Notes: a model not told the origin generated them from the sequence alone. Counted from the stretch's first letter, positions 35,932 to 45,149 are shown. The stretch: 64,000 nt of DNA from Pseudonocardia sulfidoxydans NBRC 16205 (GCF_007989085.1 NZ_BJVJ01000002.1:62001-126000); one strand, 5' to 3'. Made by a program: numbers and translations.

Positions 35932-36086
35932 CGCGCTCTCCCCCGTCTGATCGTCCTTCACTGACAACGACGTGCGGCGCGACGAAAGGTTGCTCCCACA
36001 CGTCGAACGGTTGGGCCGAACATCGCATCCCATGATCGTCCGACCGGTCCCGGCGCAGCGTAGCCACCGGATTAGGGTCGGCCATC

Positions 36087-36851
36087 GTGAGCGTCGGTGA
36101 CCTGCTGCTGTTGCTCGTCGCCGGGTTCGGGGCGGGACTGTCGGGGTCGATGGCGGGGCTCGCCTCCCTGTTCTCCTACCCGGCGCTGCTCGCCGTCGGG
36201 CTGCCGCCCACGACCGCGAACATGACGAACACCGTGGCGCTCATGGCCGCCACGATCGGGTCGGTGGCGGGGTCGCGTCCCGAGCTCGCGGGCCAGGGGC
36301 ACCGGGTGCGGACGATGGCGCCGATCGTCGTCGGCGGGGGCGCGGTGGGGGCGGGGCTGCTGTTCCTGACCCCACCGGGCGGGTTCGAGAAGGTCGTGCC
36401 GTTCCTGGTCGCCGGGGCATCGGCGGTGTTGCTGCTCCAGCCGTGGATCAGCGCGGCCGTCGCCCCGGAGGCGGGTGCGGAGCCGTCGCGACGGTCCCGG
36501 GTCCTGGTGCTGGCGGCGATCGGGCTGGTCGGGGTCTACGCCGGCTACTTCGGGGCCGCGGCGGGCGTGCTGATCCTGACGTTGCTGCTGATCGGGCTGC
36601 CGCTGTCGCTGCTGCAGGCCAACGGTCTCAAGAACGCGCTGCTGGGGCTGTCCAACGGGACCGCGGCGATCGCGTTCGCGTTCCTCGGCGACGTCCGCTG
36701 GGTCGCGGTGGCGCCGATGGCGATCGGTGTGCTGGCCGGGTCGTGGGTGGGACCGGCGCTGGCCCGGCGCATCCCGACGACGCTGCTGCGCACCGGGATC
36801 GGGCTGGCGGGCATCGGGCTGGCGATCACGCTGGCGATCGACGCGTTCTAG
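36087..36851 (+). CDS. TauE/SafE (TSUP) family permease
   Basis: A 254-aa membrane protein with about eight helices and the two-fold TSUP repeat. The first half has LLLLLVAGFGAGLSGSMAGLASLFSYPALLAVGLPPTTANMTNTVAL, and the second repeat has GVYAGYFGAAAGVLILTLLLIGLPLSLLQANGLKNALLGLSNGTAAIAF. These proteins export sulfite, sulfoacetate or related anions, or import thiosulfate; the ion is not predictable. The GTG start at 36087 follows TTAGGGT and 8 bases, a possible leaderless promoter. Confidence 0.9.
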   Translation: MSVGDLLLLLVAGFGAGLSGSMAGLASLFSYPALLAVGLPPTTANMTNTVALMAATIGSVAGSRPELAGQGHRVRTMAPIVVGGGAVGAGLLFLTPPGGFEKVVPFLVAGASAVLLLQPWISAAVAPEAGAEPSRRSRVLVLAAIGLVGVYAGYFGAAAGVLILTLLLIGLPLSLLQANGLKNALLGLSNGTAAIAFAFLGDVRWVAVAPMAIGVLAGSWVGPALARRIPTTLLRTGIGLAGIGLAITLAIDAF

Positions 36852-36868
36852 CAGCGCGCTCCTCGCGC

Positions 36869-38665
36869 TCAGCGCCGCCCGGTCCCGGCCGTGACCGCCC
36901 CCGTCGTGGCGCCGCCGTGGCGGCGCAGCCAGTCGTCGAGGCCGCGCTGGATCGTCGGCAGGTCGGGACGCTTGGCGGGCTCGTTGCGCATCGCGGACTT
37001 GAGCAGCGACAGGTGCGCGCTGCGCCGCGGCAGGTGGCTGAGCTTGGCCCCGGCCGCGGCCGCCCGCAGGCCCGACACCGCGTCGGGGTGGCCGCCGCGG
37101 GGCGGGAACCCGGCGAGGGCGTAGGAGACCGTGGCCGCGAGCTGCCAGCAGTCCGACCCCGGGCTGGCCTTCTTCCCGCCGGCGACCTCGGGCGCGAGGT
37201 AGTCGGGCGTGCCGAGGACGTAGCCGGCCATGGTCAGGGTGGCGTCGCCGGTGCGGCGGGCGATGCCGAAGTCGATGAGGTGGGCGACGCCTGCGGGGTC
37301 GACGATGACGTTGCCGGGCTTGACGTCGCGATGCAGGACGCCGCGGGTGTGGGCGGCGTGCAGGGCACCGGCGACACCGGACCAGACGCGGGCGGCGGCG
37401 ACGTCGTCGAGCGGGCCGCGCTGCTGCACCAGCTCACCCAGCGAGGAGCCCTGCACGTACTCCATGACGATGACCATGCCGTCGAGCCCCGCCAGCCCGG
37501 GGTCGCTGCGGGCGTGCACGAGGTCGAGGATGCGCACGCAGTTGGGGTGGCGCACGGCGGCGAGCGCGGCGGCCTCGCGGCGGATGCGTTCCTCGGTCTC
37601 GGCGTCGGGCGCGTGCGCGGCCTTGAGGGCGACGGTCATGCCGAGCTTGGCGTCGTGGGCGAGCACGACCCGTCCGAACCCCCCGGCGCCGATGCGCCGG
37701 ATCGGGGAGAACCGGTTGCCGCGCACGGGACGCTGCACCGCGGCCGCCGGGAACACCGGCGGCGGCACGGGCGCGCCGCCGGTGGGGGCGGGTGCGACGA
37801 GGGTGCGCGGCGGCGGGACGCGGGTCTGCGTCGACGGCGGCCGCACGGGCGGGGGCACGGGCCGGGACTGTGCGGCCGGGTCGTGACGCTGTGCCGGGTC
37901 GTGGCGCTGGGCCGGGACGGGCTGGGCCCCGCGCGTCCCGGCGCCCCGCCGGTCGGCGGCGGGCCCGGGATTGAGTGAGCGGGCGACGACGTCGGCCCGG
38001 GGCGCCCCGACCATGGCGGTGAGCACGACGCCGACGAACGCCCCGATGCTCACACCGATCCACAGGTGCTGCGACGACCCGGCCGGGGTACCGACGGTGA
38101 CCAGCGCGAGGGCGAGGAACGGCAGCCAGAAGAACCGCGACGGCCACGCCGGCCCGCGGCGCAGGGCGAGGCGGACCTGGGCGAGGACGAACAGCGTCGC
38201 GACGATCGGGGCGACGACGAGCAGCACGACGGCGAGCCCGAGCCGGACCGGGTCGGCGGGGTCGAAGGCGTCGCCGACCGTTCCGGCGCCGAGATACTGC
38301 GACTGCGCACCGGCGACGCACACCTGGGTGCCGAGGTTGCCGGCCTGGGCGGTGGTGAGGCCGGGGACGTCGCCCCCGGCCGCGGCGGCGGAGAACACCC
38401 GCCCGACGGCGGAGAACGCGAGCAGTGGCAGCAGCCCGCACGTGACGATCCCGATGAGTGCGAGCGCGCCGCCCTGGGCGGCGTTGTAGCGGGAACCGAT
38501 GCGCTTGCGCAGGAGCGCGACACCGACGGTGCCGACCGTGGGCAGCAGGCCGACGGCGATGCCGAGGACCGTGGTGGCCCACGCCCAGGGGCCCGGGCAC
38601 ACGTCGGGGCCGATGCTGCGCAGGTTGTTGAGCAACCCGGCCAGAACCGCGGCCAGCGTGTCCAC
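36869..38665 (-). CDS. Membrane serine/threonine protein kinase with C-terminal kinase domain
   Basis: A 598-aa protein whose first 220 residues are membrane-embedded, with five predicted helices near 29-51, 66-86, 141-165, 178-194 and 202-220. A Pro/Gln/Arg-rich linker (about 225-315) leads to a complete Hanks kinase (about 318-585): GAGGFG (327-332), VALK (345-348), HRDVKPGN (445-452), DFG (465-467) and APE in YLAPEVAGGKK. Known actinobacterial kinases such as PknB place the kinase first and the membrane helix last, so this order is reversed. No extracellular sensor domain is visible, apart from a short loop between helices 2 and 3. Targets are unknown. Its stop is 17 bp from the convergent TSUP gene. 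Confidence 0.92.
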   Translation of the reverse strand: MDTLAAVLAGLLNNLRSIGPDVCPGPWAWATTVLGIAVGLLPTVGTVGVALLRKRIGSRYNAAQGGALALIGIVTCGLLPLLAFSAVGRVFSAAAAGGDVPGLTTAQAGNLGTQVCVAGAQSQYLGAGTVGDAFDPADPVRLGLAVVLLVVAPIVATLFVLAQVRLALRRGPAWPSRFFWLPFLALALVTVGTPAGSSQHLWIGVSIGAFVGVVLTAMVGAPRADVVARSLNPGPAADRRGAGTRGAQPVPAQRHDPAQRHDPAAQSRPVPPPVRPPSTQTRVPPPRTLVAPAPTGGAPVPPPVFPAAAVQRPVRGNRFSPIRRIGAGGFGRVVLAHDAKLGMTVALKAAHAPDAETEERIRREAAALAAVRHPNCVRILDLVHARSDPGLAGLDGMVIVMEYVQGSSLGELVQQRGPLDDVAAARVWSGVAGALHAAHTRGVLHRDVKPGNVIVDPAGVAHLIDFGIARRTGDATLTMAGYVLGTPDYLAPEVAGGKKASPGSDCWQLAATVSYALAGFPPRGGHPDAVSGLRAAAAGAKLSHLPRRSAHLSLLKSAMRNEPAKRPDLPTIQRGLDDWLRRHGGATTGAVTAGTGRR

Positions 38666-38887
38666 GACTCCCCGCCCTCCCCCGGTCCGTCCCGTCCACT
38701 ATGTCAGGCGCCGGCTCCGGGGCGGCGCACCGCACGCCCCGCAACCGTCGGTGCTGCCCGTCAGTGGCCGTGCGGGCGCCACCCCGGCCGGCCGGACGTC
38801 GAACCCGGCGCGGAAGGGGCGGCGCACGCGCCGGGGGTGCAGGCTGAGGTCACGCCCCCGCCCGATCCCCCGCCGAAGGAGCCTCCC

Positions 38888-39685
38888 GTGGGCCTCACCC
38901 GCACCTACGGACCGCTGTCGCCGACCGCGCCCGACACCGTCAACTACGTGATCGACGGACCGCCGCACAAGCTGCTCGCCCACCCCTTCGAGCGACGGGT
39001 CCGGGCGGAGTTCGCCGGACGCACGATCCTCGACACCCGCGACGGGCTGCTGCTGCACGAGACCGCGCTGCTGCCGGTGCTGTACGTGCCGTTCGCCGAC
39101 CTCGACGCCGACGTCCTCGTCGAGTCGGAGCACACGACGTTCTGCCCGTTCAAGGGCGACGCCGCCTACCACTCGCTGCGCGTCGGCGACCGGGTCGCCG
39201 AGAACGCCGTCTGGTCCTACCCGCAGCCCCGGCCCGCGGCGCCCTGGCTGGCCGGGCGCGCCGCGCTGTACTGGACGGCGTGCGACGCCTGGTTCGACGA
39301 GGACGAGCAGGTGTACGCCCACCTCACCGACCCGTACACGCGCGTGGACATCCGGCCGACGAGCCGGCACGTGCAGGTCCGCCACGGCGACGTCGTCGTC
39401 GCGGAGAGCCGGACCGCGACGCTGTTGTGCGAGACCGGGTTGCCGTGGCGCTGGTACCTGCGCGAGCAGGACGTGGTGGTGCCGCTGGAGCCGAGCCCCA
39501 CCCGCACCCGCTGCCCCTACAAGGGCGAGGCGTCCTACCGCGGGGTGCGGCTGCCCGACGGGCGACTGCTGGAGAACGCCGCGTGGACCTACCCGGACCC
39601 GCTGCCGGAGTCGGCCCGGATCGCCGGGCTGCTGTCGTTCGACCACGAGGAGCTGACGGTCGTCGCCGACGGACTCACCGTCTGA
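38888..39685 (+). CDS. Tandem DUF427 domain protein
   Basis: A 265-aa protein containing two DUF427 domains. Each shows an H[E/C]T-like start and the FCPFKGDAAYHSL or RCPYKGEASYRGV core, followed by ENAVWSYPQP or ENAAWTYPDP. The repeat is evident from the paired CP[FY]KG and EN[A][VA]W motifs about 130 residues apart. The function of DUF427 is not known. A ribosome site GAAGGAG precedes GTG 38888. Confidence 0.88.
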   Translation: MGLTRTYGPLSPTAPDTVNYVIDGPPHKLLAHPFERRVRAEFAGRTILDTRDGLLLHETALLPVLYVPFADLDADVLVESEHTTFCPFKGDAAYHSLRVGDRVAENAVWSYPQPRPAAPWLAGRAALYWTACDAWFDEDEQVYAHLTDPYTRVDIRPTSRHVQVRHGDVVVAESRTATLLCETGLPWRWYLREQDVVVPLEPSPTRTRCPYKGEASYRGVRLPDGRLLENAAWTYPDPLPESARIAGLLSFDHEELTVVADGLTV

Positions 39686-39705
39686 CTCACCGTCGGCGGT
39701 CGAGG

Positions 39706-40203
39706 TCAGCGGCCGTCCGGGCCGACCGGTCGGGCCGACGACCCGCCGTCGGAGTCCTCGACCAGCAGCGCCTCGAGGGCGGGCAGCGCCTCGGTCAGCG
39801 CGGCGACCTGGGCCGGGTCGAGCCGGCGCAGCCGGCGGGCCAGTAGCGCGGTGCGGTGGTTGCGCACCTCCGACAGAACCCCGGCACCCTTGTCGGACAA
39901 CGTGATCAGCACGCCGCGGGCGTCGTCGGGGTCGACGGTGCGGACGACGAGGCCCTGCTCGTCGAGCGCGGTGAGGACCCGGCTCATCGTCGGCGCGGTG
40001 ACGGCCTCGCGGCGGGCCAGCTCGGACAGGCGCAGCGGACCCTTCTGCTCGACGGTCACCAACGTCGACAGCTGCAGCGGCGGGACCGACTGCCGGCCGT
40101 CGATGCGGATGCGCCGGTTGAGCCGGCCCACGACGAGCCCGAGCCGGGCCGCCAGGGGCGTCGGGGACTCCCCGGCCGCGCGCAGATCGTCAGCTTCGTC
40201 CAT
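39706..40203 (-). CDS. MarR-family transcriptional regulator
   Basis: A 165-aa winged-helix regulator: PLAARLGLVVGRLNRRIRIDGRQSVPPLQLSTLVTVEQKGPLRLSELARREAVTAPTMSRVLTALDEQGLVVRTVDPDDARGVLITLSDKGAGVLSEVRNH. The DPDDARGVLITLSDKG wing is a MarR hallmark. The reading frame could begin at ATG 40248, but ATG 40203 is preceded by GGAGGT and is preferred. The gene is followed by the convergent DUF427 gene, 20 bp away. A self-operator is probable but not recognised. Confidence 0.92.
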   Translation of the reverse strand: MDEADDLRAAGESPTPLAARLGLVVGRLNRRIRIDGRQSVPPLQLSTLVTVEQKGPLRLSELARREAVTAPTMSRVLTALDEQGLVVRTVDPDDARGVLITLSDKGAGVLSEVRNHRTALLARRLRRLDPAQVAALTEALPALEALLVEDSDGGSSARPVGPDGR

Positions 40204-40338
40204 GCCGCCCGCCACCTCCGGGCCCGCCACGTCGGCACCGCCTCGCATCCGTTCATGGTGCCAGCACCGTCCACTACCGACGACGGCGGCTCGCCCGTGA
40301 CGTGCGACGACCCCGCCCCCCGCCGGCCGGGACCCCGC

Positions 40339-41304
40339 TCAGACCTTCCGCAGCCGGATCCCGGTGACCGCGTGGTTGTGGCCCTTGCGCAGCACCAGAC
40401 TCGCCCGTCCCCGCGTCGGCAGGATGTTCTCCTCCAGGTTGGGGCCGTTGATCTCCGCCCAGATCGACCGGGCCCGCTCGATCGCGGCCGGCTCGTCGAG
40501 GGCGGCGTAGCGGCGGAAGTACGACGCCGGGTCCCGGAAGGCCGTCTCGCGCAGCCGTAGGAACCGGTTGACGTACCACTGCCGGATGTCCTCGGTGGCG
40601 GCGTCGACGTAGACGGAGAAGTCGATGAAGTCGCTGACCGCCAGCGCTCCCCCGCGCGACAGGCTCGGCTGGGCCGGCTGCAGCACGTTGAGGCCCTCGA
40701 CGATCAGGATGTCGGGCTTGCGCACCACCGTCTGTTCGCCCTCGACGATGTCGTAGACGAGGTGGGAGTAGACCGGCGCGACAACCTCGGGGCGGCCGGC
40801 CTTGATCTCGGTGATGAACCGCAGCAGCGCGCGCCGGTCGTAGGACTCCGGGAAACCCTTGCGCTGCAGCAGGTTCCGGCGTTCGAGCTCCGCGTTCGGG
40901 TACAGGAACCCGTCGGTGGTGATCAGCTCGACGCGGGGGTGCTGCGGCCAGCGGGCGAGCAGCAGGCGCAGCAGGCGCGCCGTCGTCGACTTGCCCACCG
41001 ACACCGACCCGGCGATCCCGATGACGAACGGGGTGCGGGCCGTCGTGCCGCCGAGGAAGTTGCGGTAGGCCCGGTAGAGCCGCCCGCCCTCCTGGACGTG
41101 CAGGGTCAGCAGCCGCGACAGGGGCAGGTACACCTGGCGGACCTCGTCGAGGTCGACGAAGTCGCCGAGGCTGCGGACCTGCTCGAGCTCGTGGGCCGTC
41201 AGCGGCAGCGGCGTCGCCGTGCCCAGCCGTGCCCAGGCGTCGCGGTCGAAGTCGACGAACGGCGAGGACCCCACGCCATCGCGAACCCCCGCCGAGCGGG
41301 TCAC
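40339..41304 (-). CDS. coaA: Pantothenate kinase (type I)
   Basis: CoaA phosphorylates pantothenate as the first step of coenzyme A synthesis. The protein has the P-loop [91 protein letters not shown] and [12 protein letters not shown], all typical of type I CoaA. The usual length is about 310 residues. The longest reading frame is 390 aa and runs through a palindromic element, so I chose GTG 41304 (321 aa), which sits just upstream of the conserved [14 protein letters not shown]. Other nearby GTGs are possible. Confidence 0.92.
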   Translation of the reverse strand: MTRSAGVRDGVGSSPFVDFDRDAWARLGTATPLPLTAHELEQVRSLGDFVDLDEVRQVYLPLSRLLTLHVQEGGRLYRAYRNFLGGTTARTPFVIGIAGSVSVGKSTTARLLRLLLARWPQHPRVELITTDGFLYPNAELERRNLLQRKGFPESYDRRALLRFITEIKAGRPEVVAPVYSHLVYDIVEGEQTVVRKPDILIVEGLNVLQPAQPSLSRGGALAVSDFIDFSVYVDAATEDIRQWYVNRFLRLRETAFRDPASYFRRYAALDEPAAIERARSIWAEINGPNLEENILPTRGRASLVLRKGHNHAVTGIRLRKV

Positions 41305-41413
41305 CTCGGCGCCTTCGTCGGCCACCGTCGCCACGAACAGGTCGACATGGTCGTCAAAGGTAGACGCCGCGACCTGCGATGGGCGCCGTGACGTCGGTCG
41401 CACCGCCGCCGAC

Positions 41414-41468
41414 GAACCCTGTGAGTGGCAATAGTCGCTGGAGCGACTATTGCCACTCACAAGGGTTC
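41414..41468. repeat. Dispersed palindromic element, copy A
   Basis: An almost perfect hairpin. The inner arms gtgagtggcaatagtcgct and agcgactattgccactcac are exact complements with a 2-nt loop, and the flanks gaaccct/aagggttc extend the stem with a one-base bulge. Copy B, at 45146-45185, has the same design. The relation suggests a family of intergenic palindromes. Confidence 0.85.
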
Positions 41469-41517
41469 CTGCCCTCGGGCACGTCGGCGGGTATGTCGGA
41501 CCACCGCTCACGGACCC

Positions 41518-41559
41518 GACCGGTGACCGTCGTCGAGCTCGACCCGTCGGTCACCGGTC
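41518..41559. repeat. 11-bp inverted repeat with nested palindrome upstream of the CNNM gene
   Basis: Arms gaccggtgacc (41518-41528) and ggtcaccggtc (41549-41559) are perfect, and the intervening 20 nt contain a 12-bp palindrome gtcgagctcgac. It is upstream of the TACACT hexamer, so it would act as an operator or as a terminator for transcription from the left. No family is recognised. Confidence 0.45.
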
Positions 41560-41670
41560 GGTGTTCCCGCGCTGCGGCTGCTGGGCCCGTCCGACCCGTT
41601 GCCGGCCGCCCGCGACCGTGAGCTGCGCGGTGGCCCGGCCGGGCCGCCCGCCACGTCCTACACTCGGTCC

Positions 41671-41676
41671 GCCGCA
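41671..41676 (+). promoter_or_regulatory. Candidate -10 hexamer for the CNNM/HlyC pair
   Basis: TACACT matches the TANNNT -10 pattern and would yield a leader of about 130 nt before GTG 41812. No -35 is evident. Confidence 0.4.
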
Positions 41677-41811
41677 CCGGACCGGCCGTGGCCAGGGCGT
41701 CGCCGCCGGTGCCCGCGGCCAGGGCACCGCGGCCGGTGCGACGCCCGTCGACGAACGTCCAGGAGCAGCAGTGTCCCCCTCCTCCCCCCGCCCCGGCCGG
41801 GACGCGCCACG

Positions 41812-43146
41812 GTGACCGTCCTGTTCTCGGTGCTCGGCCTCGTCGCCGTGCTGGCGCTGACGTTCGGCACCGCGGTCGCGGTCGCGTCGGAGTTCTCCCT
41901 CACCGCGCTCGAACGCAGCCAGGTCGACGCCCACGTCGCGCGCGCGGGCGACCGGCGCGCCGCCGTCGTCCGCAGCGCCCACCGTGGGCTGTCGTTCCAG
42001 CTCTCCGGCGCCCAGCTGCTGATCACGGTGACGACACTGGCCACCGGCTACATCGCCGAACCCGCGATCGCCGAGCTGATCCGTCCGGGCCTGTCGGCGA
42101 CGGGCATGTCCGACGGCTGGGCCGCGGGCCTCGCGACGGCGTTGTCGCTGGTCCTGGCCACCGCCCTGTCGATGGTGTTCGGGGAGCTGGTGCCCAAGAA
42201 CATCGCTATCGCCCGCCCGCTGGCCACCGCCCGCGCCGTCGTGTGGCTGCAGGCCGGGTTCTCGGCGACGTTCCGGTGGCTCATCGTCGGGCTCAACCGG
42301 GCCGCCAACGGCGTGGTCCGCAAGTTCGGGGTCGAGCCCGCGGAGGAGCTGCGTTCGGCGCGCGCCCCGCACGAGCTCAGCTCACTGGTCCGGGCGTCGG
42401 CGGCGCACGGCACCCTCGACGAGGGCACCGCCACCCTGATGGACCGTTCGCTGCGGTTCACCGACCGCGTCGCCGAGGACCTGATGACCCCACGCGTGCG
42501 GATGACCGCGCTCGACGCCGACGACACCGTCGCCGACCTCGTCCTGCTCTCCCGCATGTCCGGGTTCTCCCGCTTCCCCGTCCACGACGGCGACCCCGAC
42601 GCCGTCCTCGGCCTCGTCCACGTCAAGCAGGCGTTCGCCGTGCCCGCCCCCGACCGGCCCCACACCCCGGTACGTGAGCTCGTGCAGGTGGCGCCGACCG
42701 TGCCGGAGTCCCTCGACGGCGACGCACTGCTGACCCGGCTGCGCGACTCCGGGCTGCAGATGGCCGTCGTCGTCGACGAGTACGGCGGCACCGCGGGGAT
42801 CGTGACGCTGGAGGACCTGGTCGAGGAGATCGTCGGCGACGTCCGTGACGAGCACGACCGCGCCGAACAGCCCACCGTGCGCCCGCTGGGCCGCGACTCG
42901 TGGGTGGTGTCGGGGCTGCTGCGCGCCGACGAGGTCGCCGACGCCACCGGCTTCCAGATGCCCGAGGGCGACTACGAGACCCTCGCGGGGCTGGTCCTGT
43001 TGCGCCTGGGCCGCATCCCCGACGTGGGCGACGACCTGACCGTCGACGACTGGCGGCTGACGGTGATGCGCCGCGACCGGCACCGCATCGCCGAGCTGCG
43101 CCTGGCCCGCCGCCCCACCGCCGAAGGGGTTCTCGATGGGCAGTGA
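41812..43146 (+). CDS. CNNM/HlyC-CorC family protein (full length)
   Basis: A 444-aa membrane protein with an N-terminal CNNM (DUF21) domain of about four helices: SVLGLVAVLALTFGTAVAVASEFSLTALERSQVDAHV and MVFGELVPKNIAIARPL. A pair of CBS domains follows (SGFSRFPVHDGDPDAVLGLVHVKQAF and VVDEYGGTAGIVTLEDLVEEIVGDVRDEHD), then a CorC/HlyC C-terminal domain (SWVVSGLLRADEVADATGFQMPEGDYETLAGLVL). Relatives move magnesium or sodium and include M. tuberculosis Rv1842c. The next gene overlaps its end by 11 bp and is a shorter paralogue, so they may form a heteromer. Confidence 0.92.
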   Translation: MTVLFSVLGLVAVLALTFGTAVAVASEFSLTALERSQVDAHVARAGDRRAAVVRSAHRGLSFQLSGAQLLITVTTLATGYIAEPAIAELIRPGLSATGMSDGWAAGLATALSLVLATALSMVFGELVPKNIAIARPLATARAVVWLQAGFSATFRWLIVGLNRAANGVVRKFGVEPAEELRSARAPHELSSLVRASAAHGTLDEGTATLMDRSLRFTDRVAEDLMTPRVRMTALDADDTVADLVLLSRMSGFSRFPVHDGDPDAVLGLVHVKQAFAVPAPDRPHTPVRELVQVAPTVPESLDGDALLTRLRDSGLQMAVVVDEYGGTAGIVTLEDLVEEIVGDVRDEHDRAEQPTVRPLGRDSWVVSGLLRADEVADATGFQMPEGDYETLAGLVLLRLGRIPDVGDDLTVDDWRLTVMRRDRHRIAELRLARRPTAEGVLDGQ

Positions 43147-44188
43147 CGTCCTCTCGCTGCTGGCCGCGATCCTGCTGCTGCTGGCCAACGCGTTCTTCGT
43201 CGGCGCCGAGTTCGCCCTGATCTCGGCGCGGCGCGACCGGCTGGAGGCCATGGCACAGGCCGGCGACGCGGCCGCGCGCACGGTGCTGGCCGCGTCGGCC
43301 GACCTGTCGCGGATGCTCGCGGCCTCCCAGCTGGGCATCACGATCGCGTCGCTGCTGCTGGGCCGCCTCGGCGAGCCCGCCGTCGCGCACCTCATCGAAC
43401 GGCCCTTCCAGCTGCTCGGGCTGCCCGAGGGGCTGCTGCACCCCATCGCGTTCGCGATCTCGCTGGTGATCGTCGTCGTCGCGCACATGGTGCTCGGCGA
43501 GATGGTGCCCAAGAACATCGCGATCGCCGGCCCGGAACGCACCGCGGCGCTGCTGGTGCCGCCGTTCCTGGTGTGGACGCGCATCGCGAGCCCGGTCGTG
43601 TCGGTGTTCAACTGGATGGCCAACTCCGTGCTGCGGCTGCTGCGCGTCGAGCCGCGCGACGAGCTGGAGTCGGCGTTCACCAGCGGCGAGCTCGCCGAGA
43701 TGATCTCCGACTCGCGCCGCGAGGGCCTGCTCGACGACGAGGAGTCCAGCCGGCTGTCGCGGACCCTGCGGTCCGCGGAGGCCACGGTCGACGACGTCGT
43801 CGTCCCCCTCGCCGACCTGGTGACGTTGTCGCCGACACCGACGGTCGGGGAGGTCGCGGCCGCCGTCGAGGAGACGGGCTTCTCCCGGTTCCCGCTGCGC
43901 GGCGACGACCAGCGTCTCGTCGGGTACCTGCACGTCAAGGACATTCTCGACGTCGTCGACGACCCGGCTGCGGTGGTGCCGGCCTCACGGGTCCGGGGGC
44001 TGCCCGAGGTGCCCGCCGACGCCCGACTCGACGAGGCGCTCGCCGCGCTGCGCAGCGCCCGCGCCCACCTGGCCCGGGCCGTCACCGGGGCCGGGCGGAC
44101 GGTCGGGGTCGTCGCGATGGAGGACCTGTTGGAGGCCTACGTCGGGACGGTGCGCGACTCCACGCACACCCCCCGCGCCAGTGGCTGA
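43136..44188 (+). CDS. CNNM/CBS domain protein lacking the CorC/HlyC C-terminal domain
   Basis: A 350-aa paralogue of the preceding gene. The CNNM domain has LLAAILLLLANAFFVGAEFALISARRDRLEAMA, QLGITIASLLLGRLGEPAVAHLIE and MVLGEMVPKNIAIAGPE, followed by CBS domains containing TGFSRFPLRGDDQRLVGYLHVKDILDVV and RAVTGAGRTVGVVAMEDLLEAYVGTVRD. It ends right after the CBS pair, so the CorC/HlyC domain seen in its neighbour is absent. It overlaps that gene by 11 bp at its start, indicating translational coupling. Ion-transport or regulatory subunit function is inference. Confidence 0.9.
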   Translation: MGSDVLSLLAAILLLLANAFFVGAEFALISARRDRLEAMAQAGDAAARTVLAASADLSRMLAASQLGITIASLLLGRLGEPAVAHLIERPFQLLGLPEGLLHPIAFAISLVIVVVAHMVLGEMVPKNIAIAGPERTAALLVPPFLVWTRIASPVVSVFNWMANSVLRLLRVEPRDELESAFTSGELAEMISDSRREGLLDDEESSRLSRTLRSAEATVDDVVVPLADLVTLSPTPTVGEVAAAVEETGFSRFPLRGDDQRLVGYLHVKDILDVVDDPAAVVPASRVRGLPEVPADARLDEALAALRSARAHLARAVTGAGRTVGVVAMEDLLEAYVGTVRDSTHTPRASG

Positions 44189-44249
44189 CCCCGGGCCCGG
44201 TTCGGGGGCCACCCGGTGGGACCCGACGGTGCCCGCGGGGTCCGGCCGG

Positions 44250-44255
44250 TACCGT
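44250..44255 (+). promoter_or_regulatory. -10 hexamer of a leaderless promoter for the next gene
   Basis: TACCGT is followed by six bases and GTG at 44262, the leaderless arrangement. It fixes the start codon. Confidence 0.5.
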
Positions 44256-44261
44256 CGCCGG

Positions 44262-45149
44262 GTGACCGCGCCGCCCCACGCCCCGGCCCACGCCCCCACG
44301 CGTGTGCTCGGCGGCCCGCAGTGGCGCGAGCGCGCGGCGGCGCACCGGGAGCGGGTGTCGCGCTGGACCGCTCCGCACCGGGAGCGGCGCCGCCGCGGTG
44401 AGGCCCACCCGGTGCTGGACTTCCTGTTCACCTACTACTCGCTGCGCCCGGCGCAGCTGGAGCGCTGGGATCCGGGGCCGGGCGTCGCGCTGCGCGACGC
44501 CGCGGAGTTCGCCGACCGGCCCGGGTACGTCGATGGCCCCGGGGGCGTCGTCCTCGACCCCACGACGCTGCCACGGCTGCGCACCACCGCCGCGTTCGTC
44601 GCCGGCCTGCTCACGGCCACCGCGTCGCGGCCCGCGCGGCTGGGCTGTTTCGGGCTGCACGAGTGGGCGATGGTCTACCGCACCGACGCCCCCCGCCACG
44701 ACGCGGTGCCGCTGCGGCTGGGCTCCGCCGGGACCGACGCCGTCGTCGAGTCGCTGCCGGTGAGCTGCACGCACTACGACGCGTTCCGCTTCTTCACCGA
44801 CGCCGCCCGCCCCCGCAACGCGCTCACCCCGACCCGGGAGACCCAGGCCGCCCTCGAACAGCCGGGGTGCCTGCACGCGACGATGGACCTCTACAAGTGG
44901 GCCTACAAGCTCGCGCCGGGCTGCCCGTCGGAGCTGCTGGCCGACTGCTTCGAGCTGGCCGCCGACGTCCGCGAGCTGGACATGCGGGCGAGCCCCTACG
45001 ACCTGGCTGCGCACGGCTACGAGCCGGTGCGGATCGAGATCCCGGCCGGCCGGGCCGAGTACGCGCGGCTGCAGGCGGGCTTCGCCGAACGCGCCGCCCC
45101 GCTCCGGTCGCGCCTGATCGCGCTCTGCGAGACCCTGACGACCCGGTGA
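44262..45149 (+). CDS. Family often annotated 3-methyladenine DNA glycosylase; function unproven
   Basis: A 295-aa protein: RERVSRWTAPHRERRRRGEAHPVLDFLFTYYSLRPAQLERWDPGPGVALR near the start, CFGLHEWAMVYR in the middle, SCTHYDAFRFFTDAARPRN and LHATMDLYKWAYKLAPGCPSELLADCFELAADVRELDMRASPYDL towards the end. This matches a widespread actinobacterial family labelled 3-methyladenine DNA glycosylase. It does not show the helix-hairpin-helix or the Aag fold motifs of known glycosylases, so I treat the label as doubtful. The stop codon lies inside palindromic element B. Confidence 0.75.
   Translation: MTAPPHAPAHAPTRVLGGPQWRERAAAHRERVSRWTAPHRERRRRGEAHPVLDFLFTYYSLRPAQLERWDPGPGVALRDAAEFADRPGYVDGPGGVVLDPTTLPRLRTTAAFVAGLLTATASRPARLGCFGLHEWAMVYRTDAPRHDAVPLRLGSAGTDAVVESLPVSCTHYDAFRFFTDAARPRNALTPTRETQAALEQPGCLHATMDLYKWAYKLAPGCPSELLADCFELAADVRELDMRASPYDLAAHGYEPVRIEIPAGRAEYARLQAGFAERAAPLRSRLIALCETLTTR

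Larger units (their letters stand above)
41305..41811. other. 507-bp gene-free interval: palindrome, inverted repeat and a promoter
   Basis: This interval between the divergent coaA and CNNM genes holds a dispersed palindrome (41414-41468), an 11-bp inverted repeat with a nested palindrome (41518-41559) and a TACACT -10 hexamer at 41671-41676 facing the CNNM gene. Reading frames that cross it are not coding-like. Confidence 0.55.

Noticed and set aside
41305..41511. N-terminal extension of coaA to 390 aa
   Set aside because: It would read through a dispersed palindrome and is longer than the usual type I CoaA; GTG 41304 fits the family better.
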